Shown: piece by piece, positions 1-7,627 of the stretch
How the letters are laid out: each line of letters begins with the position of its first letter
Numbering within the stretch: the first letter of the stretch is position 1
Origin: UBA1413 sp964567485
GTDB lineage: Bacteria > Bacteroidota > Bacteroidia > Bacteroidales > Prolixibacteraceae
Direction: 5' to 3'
DNA length: 64,000 bases
Assembly: GCA_964567485.1 (NCBI GenBank)
Contig: CAZMMX010000008.1
Span: 30,604-94,603, forward strand
Position numbers and translations under genes: made by a program
The notes under the pieces: model-generated
What the model saw: only the letters and a program-made list of their open reading frames with translations
What the model was told of the DNA's origin: nothing
Databases searched by the model: none

Positions 1-552
1 CCTTTGAAGGTGAACGACAAGATCGGGAATCCGATCATGATCGGGGTGGTGTTGGTCTGGCGGGTACAGGAAACCTTCAGGGCAGCCTTTCAGGTGGATG
101 ATTACGAGCATTTTGTGAATATCCAGACCGAGGCAGCCATCCGTAAACTGGCCGGAATTTACCCTTACGACAATTTCGAGGATCACGAAGCGGTGGTCAC
201 GCTCCGTGGAGGCGGGGAAGAGGTGAATGATCAGTTGGAGAAGGAGTTAGGTGAGCGGTTGCAGATTGCCGGTGTGGAGGTGATGGAAGCCCGCATCAAC
301 TATCTGGCCTATGCCCAGGAGATTGCTCAGGCGATGCTGAAGCGCCAGCAGGCGGCAGCCATTGTGGCCGCCCGGTTCAAGATTGTGGAAGGCGCCGTGA
401 GCATGGTGGAAATGGCCCTTGAGGAGCTGAGCAAAAAGGATATCGTACAGTTGGATGAGGACAAAAAGGCCTCCATGGTGAGCAACCTGATGGTGGTGCT
501 CTGCGGCGATAAGGAGACTACCCCTATTGTGAACACAGGGACCCTGTACTAG
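1..552 (+). CDS. SPFH/band 7 domain protein, 3' part
   Basis: The 183 visible residues are the C-terminal part of a prohibitin/stomatin-like (SPFH) protein; the start lies before the window. GNPIMIGVVLVWRV followed by VDDYEHFV is typical of the last strands of the SPFH domain. The helical stretch with YAQEIAQAMLKRQQA is the coiled-coil part through which such proteins oligomerise. Members are anchored in the inner membrane by an N-terminal segment, which here would be in the missing part, and act as membrane scaffolds; the exact role of this bacterial subgroup is not known. The gene is followed after 59 bases by a small Arc-like gene, an arrangement I recall from other Bacteroidota, so the two may be co-transcribed. 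Family assignment is firm, function is not. Confidence 0.85.
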   Translation, partial: PLKVNDKIGNPIMIGVVLVWRVQETFRAAFQVDDYEHFVNIQTEAAIRKLAGIYPYDNFEDHEAVVTLRGGGEEVNDQLEKELGERLQIAGVEVMEARINYLAYAQEIAQAMLKRQQAAAIVAARFKIVEGAVSMVEMALEELSKKDIVQLDEDKKASMVSNLMVVLCGDKETTPIVNTGTLY

Positions 553-611
553 AGATGCGGCCATAACGTTGTGACCCCTTCTGGCGGAGAGAGAATCATA
601 AGGAGCTGTAA

Positions 612-794
612 ATGATGACTAAAAAGAAGACTTTTGCCCTGAGAATTGACGGCGACGTAATGGCTGCTGTGGAGAAATGGGCTGCCGATGAGTTCCGGAG
701 TACCAACGGACAATTGGAGTGGATCATTACTAAAGCTTTGAAAGATGCCAAACGAAACAAAAAGGGAAGTCTCCCGGAAGAGACCGGCGAGTAA
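612..794 (+). CDS. Arc family (ribbon-helix-helix) DNA-binding protein
   Basis: A 60-residue basic protein. The first half (KKTFALRIDGDVMAAVEKWAA) fits a beta strand plus first helix of an Arc/MetJ ribbon-helix-helix fold, and FRSTNGQLEWIITKALKDA fits the second helix. Such proteins bind DNA as dimers through the paired strands. An AAGGAG motif lies 6 nt before the ATG (bases 600-605), an unusually good Shine-Dalgarno match for this phylum and support for this start. It directly follows the SPFH gene, so it may be a small regulator in the same transcript. Its target is unknown. The C terminus (KRNKKGSLPEETGE) is probably disordered. Confidence 0.75.
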   Translation: MMTKKKTFALRIDGDVMAAVEKWAADEFRSTNGQLEWIITKALKDAKRNKKGSLPEETGE

Positions 795-1073
795 CCCCGG
801 GGTCCGCCTGACGGGCGGTTCAGATGCGGGGAACACCCAAAAACGCTTTGCCATGGGAGAAATTTGCCTGCACCTCACTCCGGGAGGTTGGGAAATCATT
901 TTCACCCTCCTCAGGCTTCCCATTCCTGGGTGGAGTAAAGGCCTCTCTTTCCGCTATTCCGTCAATGCCGTGGAATTCTAACCACATTCAACAGACTATT
1001 ACTCTGTCAAATATCAGATATTTACCTAATTAGGATTTATTATTTAACTGAACACTTAAAATAAGCCATTCCG
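795..1073. other. intergenic region without identified gene
   Basis: No convincing coding sequence on either strand: the open frames here have no family resemblance. The first part holds short GC-rich inverted repeats (CCGCC...GGCGG near 808-822) without a T run. The last 70 bases before the zinc-ribbon gene are strongly AT-rich and probably hold its promoter, although I see no exact TAnnTTTG box. Confidence 0.4.
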
Positions 1074-1286
1074 ATGAATACAACAAAATACCAATGTCCC
1101 AAATGTGGGGGCAGAAAAGCAGAAACAGATAAAATCAGGACCACGGGAGCGGGTTTCACCAAGTTTTTCAATATCCAGAACCGGAGGTTTTTGACTGTTA
1201 CCTGCACGCAATGTGGATATACCGAGTTCTACAGGGAAGGAAAGAGCTCGGGTGCCAGCAATGTCCTCGACTTCATCACCGGCTGA
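1074..1286 (+). CDS. zinc-ribbon nucleic-acid-binding-type small protein
   Basis: A 70-residue protein with two CxxC knuckles, CPKCGG near residue 8 and CTQCGY near residue 43, the layout of the Zn-ribbon family once called DUF2082 (predicted nucleic-acid-binding Zn-ribbon). The section between the knuckles (TGAGFTKFFNIQNRRFLTVTC) and the following YTEFYR match how these proteins look. They probably bind one zinc ion in a rubredoxin-like fold; the cellular role is unknown. The start is the first ATG after an AT-rich leader. It stands alone, with a repeat region downstream. Confidence 0.8.
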   Translation: MNTTKYQCPKCGGRKAETDKIRTTGAGFTKFFNIQNRRFLTVTCTQCGYTEFYREGKSSGASNVLDFITG

Positions 1287-1306
1287 CGGGAGGGCTGTTC
1301 CTCTGT

Positions 1307-1364
1307 GCTCATCCCTGAACAGCCTGCTCGTCAGGGCTCATCCCTGAACAGACTGCTCGTCAGG
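1307..1364. repeat. two tandem 29-bp palindrome-containing repeats
   Basis: Two adjacent 29-bp units (1307-1335 and 1336-1364) differ at one base. Each contains CCCTGA and its inverted match TCAGGG about 12 bases apart, so each could form a small hairpin. The second unit is also the start of the 55-bp sequence duplicated around the assembly gap, which suggests that this repeat is what broke the assembly. Confidence 0.8.
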
Positions 1365-1545
1365 GCCTTTGATATCAAGGTGTTCCCTTTNNNNNNNNNN
1401 NNNNNNNNNNNNNNNNNNNNNNNNNNNNNNNNNNNNNNNNNNNNNNNNNNNNNNNNNNNNNNNNNNNNNNNNNNNNNNNNNNNNNNNNNNGCTCATCCCT
1501 GAACAGACTGCTCGTCAGGGCCTTTGATATCAAGGTGTTCCCTTT
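1336..1545. other. assembly gap (100 N, 1391-1490) with duplicated 55-bp flanks
   Basis: The 55 bases at 1336-1390 are repeated exactly at 1491-1545 on the other side of exactly 100 N. This is the pattern left when a scaffolder joins two contigs that share a k-mer end (k=55) without merging them. The true sequence here is probably 155 bases shorter. Confidence 0.85.
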
Positions 1546-1623
1546 CCCGGGAGCGTTGTCCCCGTAGCATGGTCAGTCAGGGGTTGCCAGCCATGCTATC
1601 GGCCTCCTTGAAGGAGCATCGGG

Positions 1624-2685
1624 TCAGAGGAGGCTGACCAGATGGTTTCCCGGTGCAGTCATCGTGCCGATGATGGTGCTTTCTGCCCCTGCTGCTTTCA
1701 GCAGACGGGAGACCTCATCGGCGGCTTCAGGGATGACGGCCACCAGAAGACCTCCGTTTGTCTGGGGATCGCAGAGCACTCCCCGCCGGGGATCATGGTC
1801 TGCCATGCCGACATGGTGGCCATAGCTCTCCCAGTTCCGGCGGGTTCCCCCGGGCATGCATTCCATAGCGATGTACTCCTCCGTTCCTGCGAAACGGGGG
1901 ATTTTATCATAATCCAGAACGGCAGAGAGACTGCTACCGCGGCATATTTCGACCAGGTGACCCAGCAGGCCGAAGCCCGTCACATCGGTCATGGCCCTGA
2001 CGCCACTGATCCCTGCCAGGGAATGACCTACGGCATTCAGCGTGGTCATGGAACGAATCGCGGCTTCTTCATGTTCCTTTTTGACGTGTCCCATTTTGCG
2101 GGCCGTGGTGATGATGCCCACTCCCAGGGGTTTGGTGAGGAAGAGAAGGCATCCCTCTTCGGCGGTGTCGTTTCTTTTCAGCTGGCTGACCGGAACCTGT
2201 CCGGTGACGGCCAGTCCAAAAATGGGTTCCGGGGAGTCGATACTGTGGCCTCCGGCGAGGATAATCCCCGCCTGGTGGCAGGTATGGCGCCCGCCGTCGA
2301 CCACTTGAGCCGCGATGGCCGGGTCAATTTTACTCACGGGCCATCCCAGGATGGCAATGGCCAGCAGAGGCCGGCCCCCCATGGCGTAAATATCGCTGAT
2401 GGCATTGGCGGCGGCGATTCTTCCGAACGTGAAGGGGTCATCGACAATGGGCATGAAAAAATCAGTGGTGCTGATGATGGCGGTGCCATCGCCCATGTCG
2501 TAAACGGCGGCATCATCACGGCTCTCATTTCCCACCAGAAGCCGGGAGTCAGAAAGTGCCGGCTGACTGCTCTTTAGTATCGTGTCGAGTACGGCAGGGG
2601 CGATCTTGCACCCGCAGCCCGCGCCATGGCTGTACTGGGTCAGCCTAACGTTATCCTCTTCAATGGGCATGTGTGATTTTATCAT
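1624..2685 (-). CDS. selD: selenide, water dikinase (selenophosphate synthase)
   Basis: 353 residues, normal length. The enzyme makes selenophosphate from selenide and ATP, the selenium donor for selenocysteine tRNA and for 2-selenouridine in tRNA. The catalytic motif GAGCGCK lies at residues 21-27, with Cys24 in the position that is Cys or selenocysteine in the family and Lys27 conserved; the codon is TGC, so this is the cysteine form. The metal/ATP-binding TDFFMPIVDD (74-83) and AAANAISDIYAMGG (91-104) follow. It lies 60 bases downstream of mnmH on the same strand and is probably co-transcribed. No selA, selB or tRNA-Sec is in the window, so the nearby user is MnmH. Confidence 0.97.
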   Translation of the reverse strand: MIKSHMPIEEDNVRLTQYSHGAGCGCKIAPAVLDTILKSSQPALSDSRLLVGNESRDDAAVYDMGDGTAIISTTDFFMPIVDDPFTFGRIAAANAISDIYAMGGRPLLAIAILGWPVSKIDPAIAAQVVDGGRHTCHQAGIILAGGHSIDSPEPIFGLAVTGQVPVSQLKRNDTAEEGCLLFLTKPLGVGIITTARKMGHVKKEHEEAAIRSMTTLNAVGHSLAGISGVRAMTDVTGFGLLGHLVEICRGSSLSAVLDYDKIPRFAGTEEYIAMECMPGGTRRNWESYGHHVGMADHDPRRGVLCDPQTNGGLLVAVIPEAADEVSRLLKAAGAESTIIGTMTAPGNHLVSLL

Positions 2686-2745
2686 GTGATGTTGCCTTAT
2701 TAACTTATGAATTTATTCCCCTGAACATGGTATCCTCGGGGGGGC

Positions 2746-3789
2746 TTATGGGTGCTCTTCAGCGCGCTGAAATGGCGCTTTGATGTCGCGTAAAACAGCG
2801 GCATTTTTCAGGGCATCAATCGTGCTGAGGGGAATGTCGGCGATGGTTTCCAGGGTATGGAGAGTCAGGGCCCTCTCATAGCTCTTGTCGTAATAGGAAA
2901 GGATGATCATAGCGACATCACGGTATTCGCCCCGGGAAAGAAGGTCCAAAGCCCGGGTGCTGTTCTCACTTCCCAATCGGCGGGAGATTCTGATGATGGC
3001 CTGTTCCAGATGTTGCCGTCCATAGCCGGTATAGCCCGATACCAGATAATCGGCCCGCACCTCGCGGGGAATGCGCAGGAACAGAACCGGGCTTTTTTGC
3101 ATCTGCTGCCACAGGGATAGGGGCAGGTTCACCCCGCCGATGTTGTGGCTTTCATCTTCGAGCCAAACAGGACGGGTAGGATCTGACTTCCGGAATTCCT
3201 CGTACAGGTTGTTCTCAAACTGTTCCGTGGTGGGTTGTGGGCCGCAGCCAATGGCTCCAAAGGAGGAGCCTTTATGGCTGGCGAGTCCTTCGAGGTCGAT
3301 GGCCTGTTCCCCCAGTGATGCCAGGGCCGCGATGATTTCGGTTTTGCCGCTTCCGGTGTACCCACCGATGATCCTTAAATTCAGGGGATTCGCAAAATAG
3401 GAGAGGACTTGGTGTCTGTAAGCTTTGTAACCCCCGGTGATGACCCCGACCCGGGAAAATCCGTTTTCTTCGAGATGACGTGCAAAAGAGTGGCTGCGTA
3501 ATCCACCCCGCCAGCAATGGACCACCACCTCCCCCGCAGGGGCTGCCTTGTGTGCCTGCTCCAGATACCATTGCCGCTTCTGTCCGGCGATCTCCAACCC
3601 CGCCTCCATGGCCTTGTCTGCCGACACTTTGGTATACAGGGTGCCGACACATGCCCTCTCCTCATCGGTGAACAGAGGAATGCTGATGGCCCCGGGAATA
3701 TGGCCTTTCCCATACTCCCCCGGACTGCGAACATCGATCAGCGGAAGCCCTGAGCCCAGATACCCCTTGATGTCGGTTTTGAAAATCAT
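2746..3789 (-). CDS. mnmH: tRNA 2-selenouridine synthase
   Basis: 347 residues with the two expected domains: an N-terminal rhodanese domain with its active-site loop HCWRGGLRS (Cys92) and a C-terminal P-loop domain with Walker A GGYTGSGKT (142-150). The enzyme replaces sulfur by selenium in 2-thiouridine at the tRNA wobble position, using selenophosphate. Its product partner selD is next in the same direction, a common pairing. The start is set by the rhodanese N terminus (DIKGYLGSGLPLIDVRS). A TAATTTTG box ends only 5 bases before the ATG, so the mRNA may have almost no leader. The gene is also known as selU or ybbB. Confidence 0.96.
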   Translation of the reverse strand: MIFKTDIKGYLGSGLPLIDVRSPGEYGKGHIPGAISIPLFTDEERACVGTLYTKVSADKAMEAGLEIAGQKRQWYLEQAHKAAPAGEVVVHCWRGGLRSHSFARHLEENGFSRVGVITGGYKAYRHQVLSYFANPLNLRIIGGYTGSGKTEIIAALASLGEQAIDLEGLASHKGSSFGAIGCGPQPTTEQFENNLYEEFRKSDPTRPVWLEDESHNIGGVNLPLSLWQQMQKSPVLFLRIPREVRADYLVSGYTGYGRQHLEQAIIRISRRLGSENSTRALDLLSRGEYRDVAMIILSYYDKSYERALTLHTLETIADIPLSTIDALKNAAVLRDIKAPFQRAEEHP

Positions 3790-3794
3790 GGGGC

Positions 3795-3802
3795 CAAAAT
3801 TA
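3795..3802 (-). promoter_or_regulatory. possible promoter box of mnmH-selD
   Basis: The minus strand reads TAATTTTG, a full match to the Bacteroidota -7 consensus TAnnTTTG, 5 bases before the mnmH ATG. If used, transcription would begin at about the start codon. No clear TTTG upstream element is visible, so this could be chance in an AT-rich leader. Confidence 0.35.
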
Positions 3803-3966
3803 ATATTTTACCTCCGGTGTTTACTAAAACTTTAAATTTTCGGTCGATCTCACCGGGAATGAAAGCGCTGATACCATTATTAGTGTAAATTGCCCCTCCG
3901 TAAGCAGAAATGCTTTAATCCGGCCATTCGGAAAATAAACCTGTAAGAATTCTATAATTCCATAAG

Positions 3967-5637
3967 ATGATGATGATAAGTCCGCTACAAAAAGAAAGGG
4001 CCGCTTACCGGCCGAAATTACCGGCTTCACTGAAGGGAGAGGTGATTCTGCGTGAAGGGGTGAACACCTCTTCTGTCGATGACCAGGAGGAGATTAAAAT
4101 GCTCTTCCCGAACACTTACGGAATGCCTCTGATCACCTTCGAGGCTGGAAACAGAGAGGAAGTCAGCAAGCCACTGAATGTGGGCGTGATTCTTTCGGGA
4201 GGGCAGGCGCCCGGCGGGCATAACGTCATTGCCGGCATCTTCGACGGCATCAAAAAGATACATCCTGAAAGCCGGCTTTTCGGATTTCTGGGAGGCCCCG
4301 GGGGATTGGTAAACCACCAGTATGTTGAGATCACCGCGGAATTCCTCGATCCCTTTCGCAATACCGGGGGATTCGACATCATCGGCTCAGGAAGGACCAA
4401 GCTGGAGGAGACAGCCCAATTTGACAAAGGCCTGGAGATTCTGAAGAAGCTCGATATCAAGGCTCTGGTGATTATCGGGGGTGATGACAGCAATACCAAT
4501 GCCTGCGTTCTGGCTGAGTACTACAAAGCCAAAGAGGCCGGTGTGCAGGTGATCGGGTGTCCCAAGACCATCGACGGCGACCTCAAAAATGAGATGGTAG
4601 AGACCTCCTTCGGCTTTGATACCGCCACCAAGGTATATTCCGAGCTTATCGGCAACATTGCCCGCGATGCCAATTCGGCCAAGAAATATTGGCATTTCAT
4701 CAAGTTGATGGGACGTTCTGCCTCCCACATTGGCCTGGAATGCGCGCTTAAGACGCAGCCCAATATCTGTCTGATCTCTGAGGAGGTAGAGCAGAAGAAG
4801 CAAACGCTTCATGATATCGTGGAATATATAGCTTCTGTGGTTGCCGCCCGGGCTGCCGGAGGGGAGAATTTCGGTGTCGCCCTGATCCCTGAAGGATTGA
4901 TTGAATTTATCCCTGAGATGAAGGTGTTGATCACCGAGTTAAACGATATGCTTGTCGAAGGTTCCGCCTTTGAGGAGGAGTTCCGGTCCACCCCTGACGA
5001 TGGAATACGTCGTGAGATGGTGGCTGCCCGGCTCACCCCGGAATCGGCCGCTGTTTTCACCTCCCTGCCAGCAGGGATCGCCAACCAGCTGACCCTTGAC
5101 CGCGATCCCCACGGTAATGTTCAGGTATCGCTGATCCAGACCGAGATGCTCTTGGGAGAGATGGTCAAAGCCCGCCTGAAAGGGATGAAGAAAGCCGGGG
5201 AGTTCCGTGGTAAATTCAGCACCCTGTACCATTTCTTCGGCTATGAAGGACGGTGTGCCGCTCCTTCCAACTTTGATGCCGATTACTGTTACTCCCTGGG
5301 GTACACCGCTTCCGTGCTGATCGGTGCCGGAAAGAGCGGATATATGGCGTCGGTGCGCCATCTTACCAGGCCTGCCCATGAGTGGGTGGCAGGTGGCGTT
5401 CCGGTCACCATGATGATGAACATGGAAAAACGACATGGCCATATGAAACCGGTGATCCAGAAGGCGCTGGTAGAACTGGAGGGCGCTCCTTTCCGATATT
5501 TCACGGAGCACCGCGACCAGTGGGCCCGGAAAACCTCCTTCGTCTATCCCGGTCCCATCCAGTATTTCGGTCCTTCAGAGGTGTGCGACCAGCCCACCAT
5601 TACCCTGCGCCTGGAACACGAAGCGACAACGGAATAG
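3967..5637 (+). CDS. pfp: diphosphate--fructose-6-phosphate 1-phosphotransferase (PPi-PFK)
   Basis: 556 residues, the long form of PPi-dependent phosphofructokinase found in plants and Bacteroidota. It interconverts fructose 6-phosphate and fructose 1,6-bisphosphate with pyrophosphate, so it works in both glycolysis and gluconeogenesis. GQAPGGHN (79-86) and GGDDSN (171-176) form the phosphoryl-donor site; the second Asp of GGDD, where ATP-dependent enzymes have Gly, marks PPi use. PKTIDGDLK (199-207) is the catalytic loop. The start is the first ATG of MMMISPLQKERAAYRP; the next Met codons are equally possible. It is divergent from mnmH and stands alone. Confidence 0.95.
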   Translation: MMMISPLQKERAAYRPKLPASLKGEVILREGVNTSSVDDQEEIKMLFPNTYGMPLITFEAGNREEVSKPLNVGVILSGGQAPGGHNVIAGIFDGIKKIHPESRLFGFLGGPGGLVNHQYVEITAEFLDPFRNTGGFDIIGSGRTKLEETAQFDKGLEILKKLDIKALVIIGGDDSNTNACVLAEYYKAKEAGVQVIGCPKTIDGDLKNEMVETSFGFDTATKVYSELIGNIARDANSAKKYWHFIKLMGRSASHIGLECALKTQPNICLISEEVEQKKQTLHDIVEYIASVVAARAAGGENFGVALIPEGLIEFIPEMKVLITELNDMLVEGSAFEEEFRSTPDDGIRREMVAARLTPESAAVFTSLPAGIANQLTLDRDPHGNVQVSLIQTEMLLGEMVKARLKGMKKAGEFRGKFSTLYHFFGYEGRCAAPSNFDADYCYSLGYTASVLIGAGKSGYMASVRHLTRPAHEWVAGGVPVTMMMNMEKRHGHMKPVIQKALVELEGAPFRYFTEHRDQWARKTSFVYPGPIQYFGPSEVCDQPTITLRLEHEATTE

Positions 5638-5757
5638 TCTAAACGAACAGGCTCATCTGCCGATGTTCACCCTGACGGCATCATAGGAAAGTTCCGTGAA
5701 CCAGATATCCCAGAGGTCTTTCACGTTGACTGGGTTCTGAAAACAACAATACTAAGG
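5638..5757 (-). other. short intergenic stretch with coding-like minus-strand remnant
   Basis: Between the end of pfp and the end of the Nudix gene. On the minus strand, 32 codons from 5751 to a TGA at 5653-5655 are open and protein-like (they include DLWDIWFTELSYDAV), but they have no ATG and follow a stop codon. This could be the last piece of a lost gene. I do not recognise the family. Confidence 0.25.
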
Positions 5758-6378
5758 TTATGCCATCACGATGACCTTCCGGAGGCTTGGGTATGTATGT
5801 TCGAGTATTTCAGGGATTTGCGCGGTGTTGACCCATCGCACTTCTTCGATATCTTCGGCACTCTCCGGAATGGGAATTTCCTCGCCGGCACTCTCCATGA
5901 AGAACCACCGGGTTTCCTTGAGGATCCATTCCCGTGGTTTCCCGGGGTAGTCAGACAGGTAGAGATGCCAGGTCGAAAGGGCCTGACCGGTAATGGTAAT
6001 CCTGGTCAGTCCGGTCTCCTCGGTGACTTCCCGCAGGGCGGCCTCGCGTGGGGTTTCGTCTTTGTCGATTTTTCCCTTTGGGAGGTCCCATTTGCCACGG
6101 CGGAAGATGAAAAGCACACCCCGGGGGCTGCGGACGATCCCTCCGGCGGCAGGAATTTCCCTGAAGATCAGGCGAAACCATCCCCATAGTGCAGGGAGGT
6201 CACCCGTGAACATCACGGCAGGTTCTCTGCTGATGAGGAAGCGATCTACTTCACCGGCGAGTTCCCCGCGGGTGGCGACCCTGGCCATTCTTACTTTTTC
6301 GTCAAGATTGGGGAGATCATCGTCGGTCGCCAGGATTAGCCGGCGTTCGTTTAGAAAAACTTCATACATTTGTTGCAA
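5758..6378 (-). CDS. Nudix hydrolase family protein
   Basis: 206 residues. A complete Nudix box (G-x5-E-x7-REVTEETGL) runs from about residue 102 to 124, preceded by FRRGKWDLPKG, the usual strand before the box. Nudix enzymes hydrolyse nucleoside diphosphates linked to another group; KWDLPKGK resembles the diadenosine-polyphosphate/inositol-polyphosphate branch, but the substrate cannot be read from the sequence. The N-terminal 75 residues precede the Nudix fold and may help in substrate choice. The start could be Met1 or Met4. It is divergent from pyrE with only 11 bases between the two start codons. Confidence 0.88.
   Translation of the reverse strand: MQQMYEVFLNERRLILATDDDLPNLDEKVRMARVATRGELAGEVDRFLISREPAVMFTGDLPALWGWFRLIFREIPAAGGIVRSPRGVLFIFRRGKWDLPKGKIDKDETPREAALREVTEETGLTRITITGQALSTWHLYLSDYPGKPREWILKETRWFFMESAGEEIPIPESAEDIEEVRWVNTAQIPEILEHTYPSLRKVIVMA
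6365..6372 (+). promoter_or_regulatory. pyrE promoter box TACATTTG
   Basis: A full match to TAnnTTTG, 17 bases before the pyrE ATG. It lies inside the first codons of the divergent Nudix gene, which is forced by the 11-base gap between the two genes. No clear upstream TTTG is visible. Confidence 0.5.
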
Positions 6379-6389
6379 ACAGTTGTCAT

Positions 6390-7031
6390 ATGAACACTAT
6401 GGAGTCGATGCAGGCAGCGGTGGCGCAGCTGCTTCTGCAAATTAACACAATAAAAGTACAACCTTCAAATCCCTTCACCTGGGCTTCGGGCTGGAAGGCG
6501 CCGATATACTGTGATAACCGGAAGATCCTCTCCTTTCCAGAAGCACGGAGTTTTATACGTGACCGGTTTGTGGAGGTGATCCGTGAGCGCTATTCAGGAG
6601 CCGAGGTGATTGCCGGGGTAGCCACGGGCGCCATCGCCCATGGCGTTCTGGTGGCGGAAACCCTGGGACTCCCCTTTATTTATGTGCGCTCGGAACCGAA
6701 AGGCCATGGTTTGGAAAACCTCATTGAAGGCGATTTGCGGCCCGGACAGAAGGTCGTTGTGATCGAAGACCTGGTGAGTACGGGGAGCAGCAGCCTCAAG
6801 GCTGTGGCTGCCGTCCGCGCTAACGGCGGAGAGGTCTTGGGAATGGTGGCCATTTTTACCTATGAGTTTTCCAAAGCCAGTGAGAACTTCGCACGCGATG
6901 GGGTGGAACTGATCACCCTGAGCCGTTATCAGGTGCTTATTGAACAGGCCCTGGCAGCCGGGGAAATCACGGAAGAGCAGCTCGAAAGCCTGATGCGGTG
7001 GCGCCTCGACCCGGCCAACTGGGGCCGTTAA
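6390..7031 (+). CDS. pyrE: orotate phosphoribosyltransferase
   Basis: 213 residues, usual length. The enzyme joins orotate and PRPP to give orotidine 5'-phosphate, the fifth step of pyrimidine synthesis. The PRPP-binding motif VVVIEDLVSTGSSS (122-135) is intact, FTWASGWKAPIYCDNRK (29-45) is the orotate-side loop, and the flexible catalytic loop is near SEPKGHG (101-107). It starts at the first ATG after a TACATTTG promoter box. Downstream is a small SRPBCC gene, a pair often seen together in this phylum, about 100 bases away. Confidence 0.96.
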   Translation: MNTMESMQAAVAQLLLQINTIKVQPSNPFTWASGWKAPIYCDNRKILSFPEARSFIRDRFVEVIRERYSGAEVIAGVATGAIAHGVLVAETLGLPFIYVRSEPKGHGLENLIEGDLRPGQKVVVIEDLVSTGSSSLKAVAAVRANGGEVLGMVAIFTYEFSKASENFARDGVELITLSRYQVLIEQALAAGEITEEQLESLMRWRLDPANWGR

Positions 7032-7129
7032 ATCCCCGGTCACTGCCCACTCCTCCCACGACTGTCCACTCCTACGGGGGTACCTGCTCCTCCGATGGAA
7101 ACAATGAATGCCCATATTTTATCCACCCT

Positions 7130-7579
7130 ATGTCTCTGAGTAAATACATCAGCCAAATCAAACATATCGACCACGCCGTGGAGACGGTGTTCGACACCCT
7201 TGCCGATTTTCATAATCTTTCGAAGTATGTGAACCAGGACATCCTGTCGGCAGTCAGCGAAAAGGTACCCCAGTTTTCCATTACCGGGTTTGAGTCGGAT
7301 GCCGACTCCTGCCGCTTTTCGGTCGGCAGTCTGGGAACCACGGAGATCAGGATTGTGGAGCGCACCCCCTACAGCACCATCAAGGTGTCGGGTGGGGGAG
7401 GGCTTCCCGTGGAGCTGACCCTGTGGATACAGCTGCTTCCTGAGGAACCCCGGCGTACCAAAATGCGGCTGACCCTCCATGCCGAAATGGGAATGATGGT
7501 AAAAATGCTGGCCGGCGACAAGCTGGAGAAGGGACTCGACCAGCTGGCCGACTCCCTGGCGATGCTTCCCTACGCCTAG
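7130..7579 (+). CDS. SRPBCC (START-like) family protein
   Basis: 149 residues from MSLSKYISQ. The frame is open further upstream, but that part is Pro/Ser-rich and unlike the family. The alternating strands and HIDHAVETVFDTLADFHNLSKYVN near the N terminus match polyketide-cyclase/START-like (helix-grip) proteins with a hydrophobic pocket. The ligand is unknown. It follows pyrE in the same direction and converges on birA. No catalytic motif is visible. Confidence 0.75.
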   Translation: MSLSKYISQIKHIDHAVETVFDTLADFHNLSKYVNQDILSAVSEKVPQFSITGFESDADSCRFSVGSLGTTEIRIVERTPYSTIKVSGGGGLPVELTLWIQLLPEEPRRTKMRLTLHAEMGMMVKMLAGDKLEKGLDQLADSLAMLPYA

Positions 7580-7627
7580 TCGGGGATCATCGGGCGGAAC
7601 CTGCCTGCTATCAGGAAATTCCCCGAT

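Larger units (their letters stand above)
1287..1623. other. gene-free stretch with repeats and an assembly gap
   Basis: Between the zinc-ribbon gene and the end of selD. It holds two palindromic 29-bp repeats, the 100-N gap with its duplicated 55-bp flanks, and about 80 further bases (1546-1623) in which I see no gene or clear terminator. Confidence 0.6.

Noticed and set aside
1305..1502. Open frame running across the first N gap
   Set aside because: It consists of repeat sequence and N; not a gene.
1642..2577. A 311-codon open frame on the plus strand opposite selD
   Set aside because: selD is a complete, recognised gene; the opposite frame has no family features and is open only because of GC-rich codon use.
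2590..2640. Selenocysteine (TGA) in SelD
   Set aside because: The active-site codon reads TGC (Cys), and no TGA interrupts the frame.
6998..7129. Longer N terminus for the SRPBCC protein
   Set aside because: The added residues are Pro/Ser-rich, overlap pyrE and are unlike the family; the ATG at 7130 begins the conserved domain.
7580..7627. Terminator between SRPBCC gene and birA (TCGGGGA...TCCCCGA)
   Set aside because: The loop between the paired arms is about 30 bases and there is no T run, so it is not convincing.
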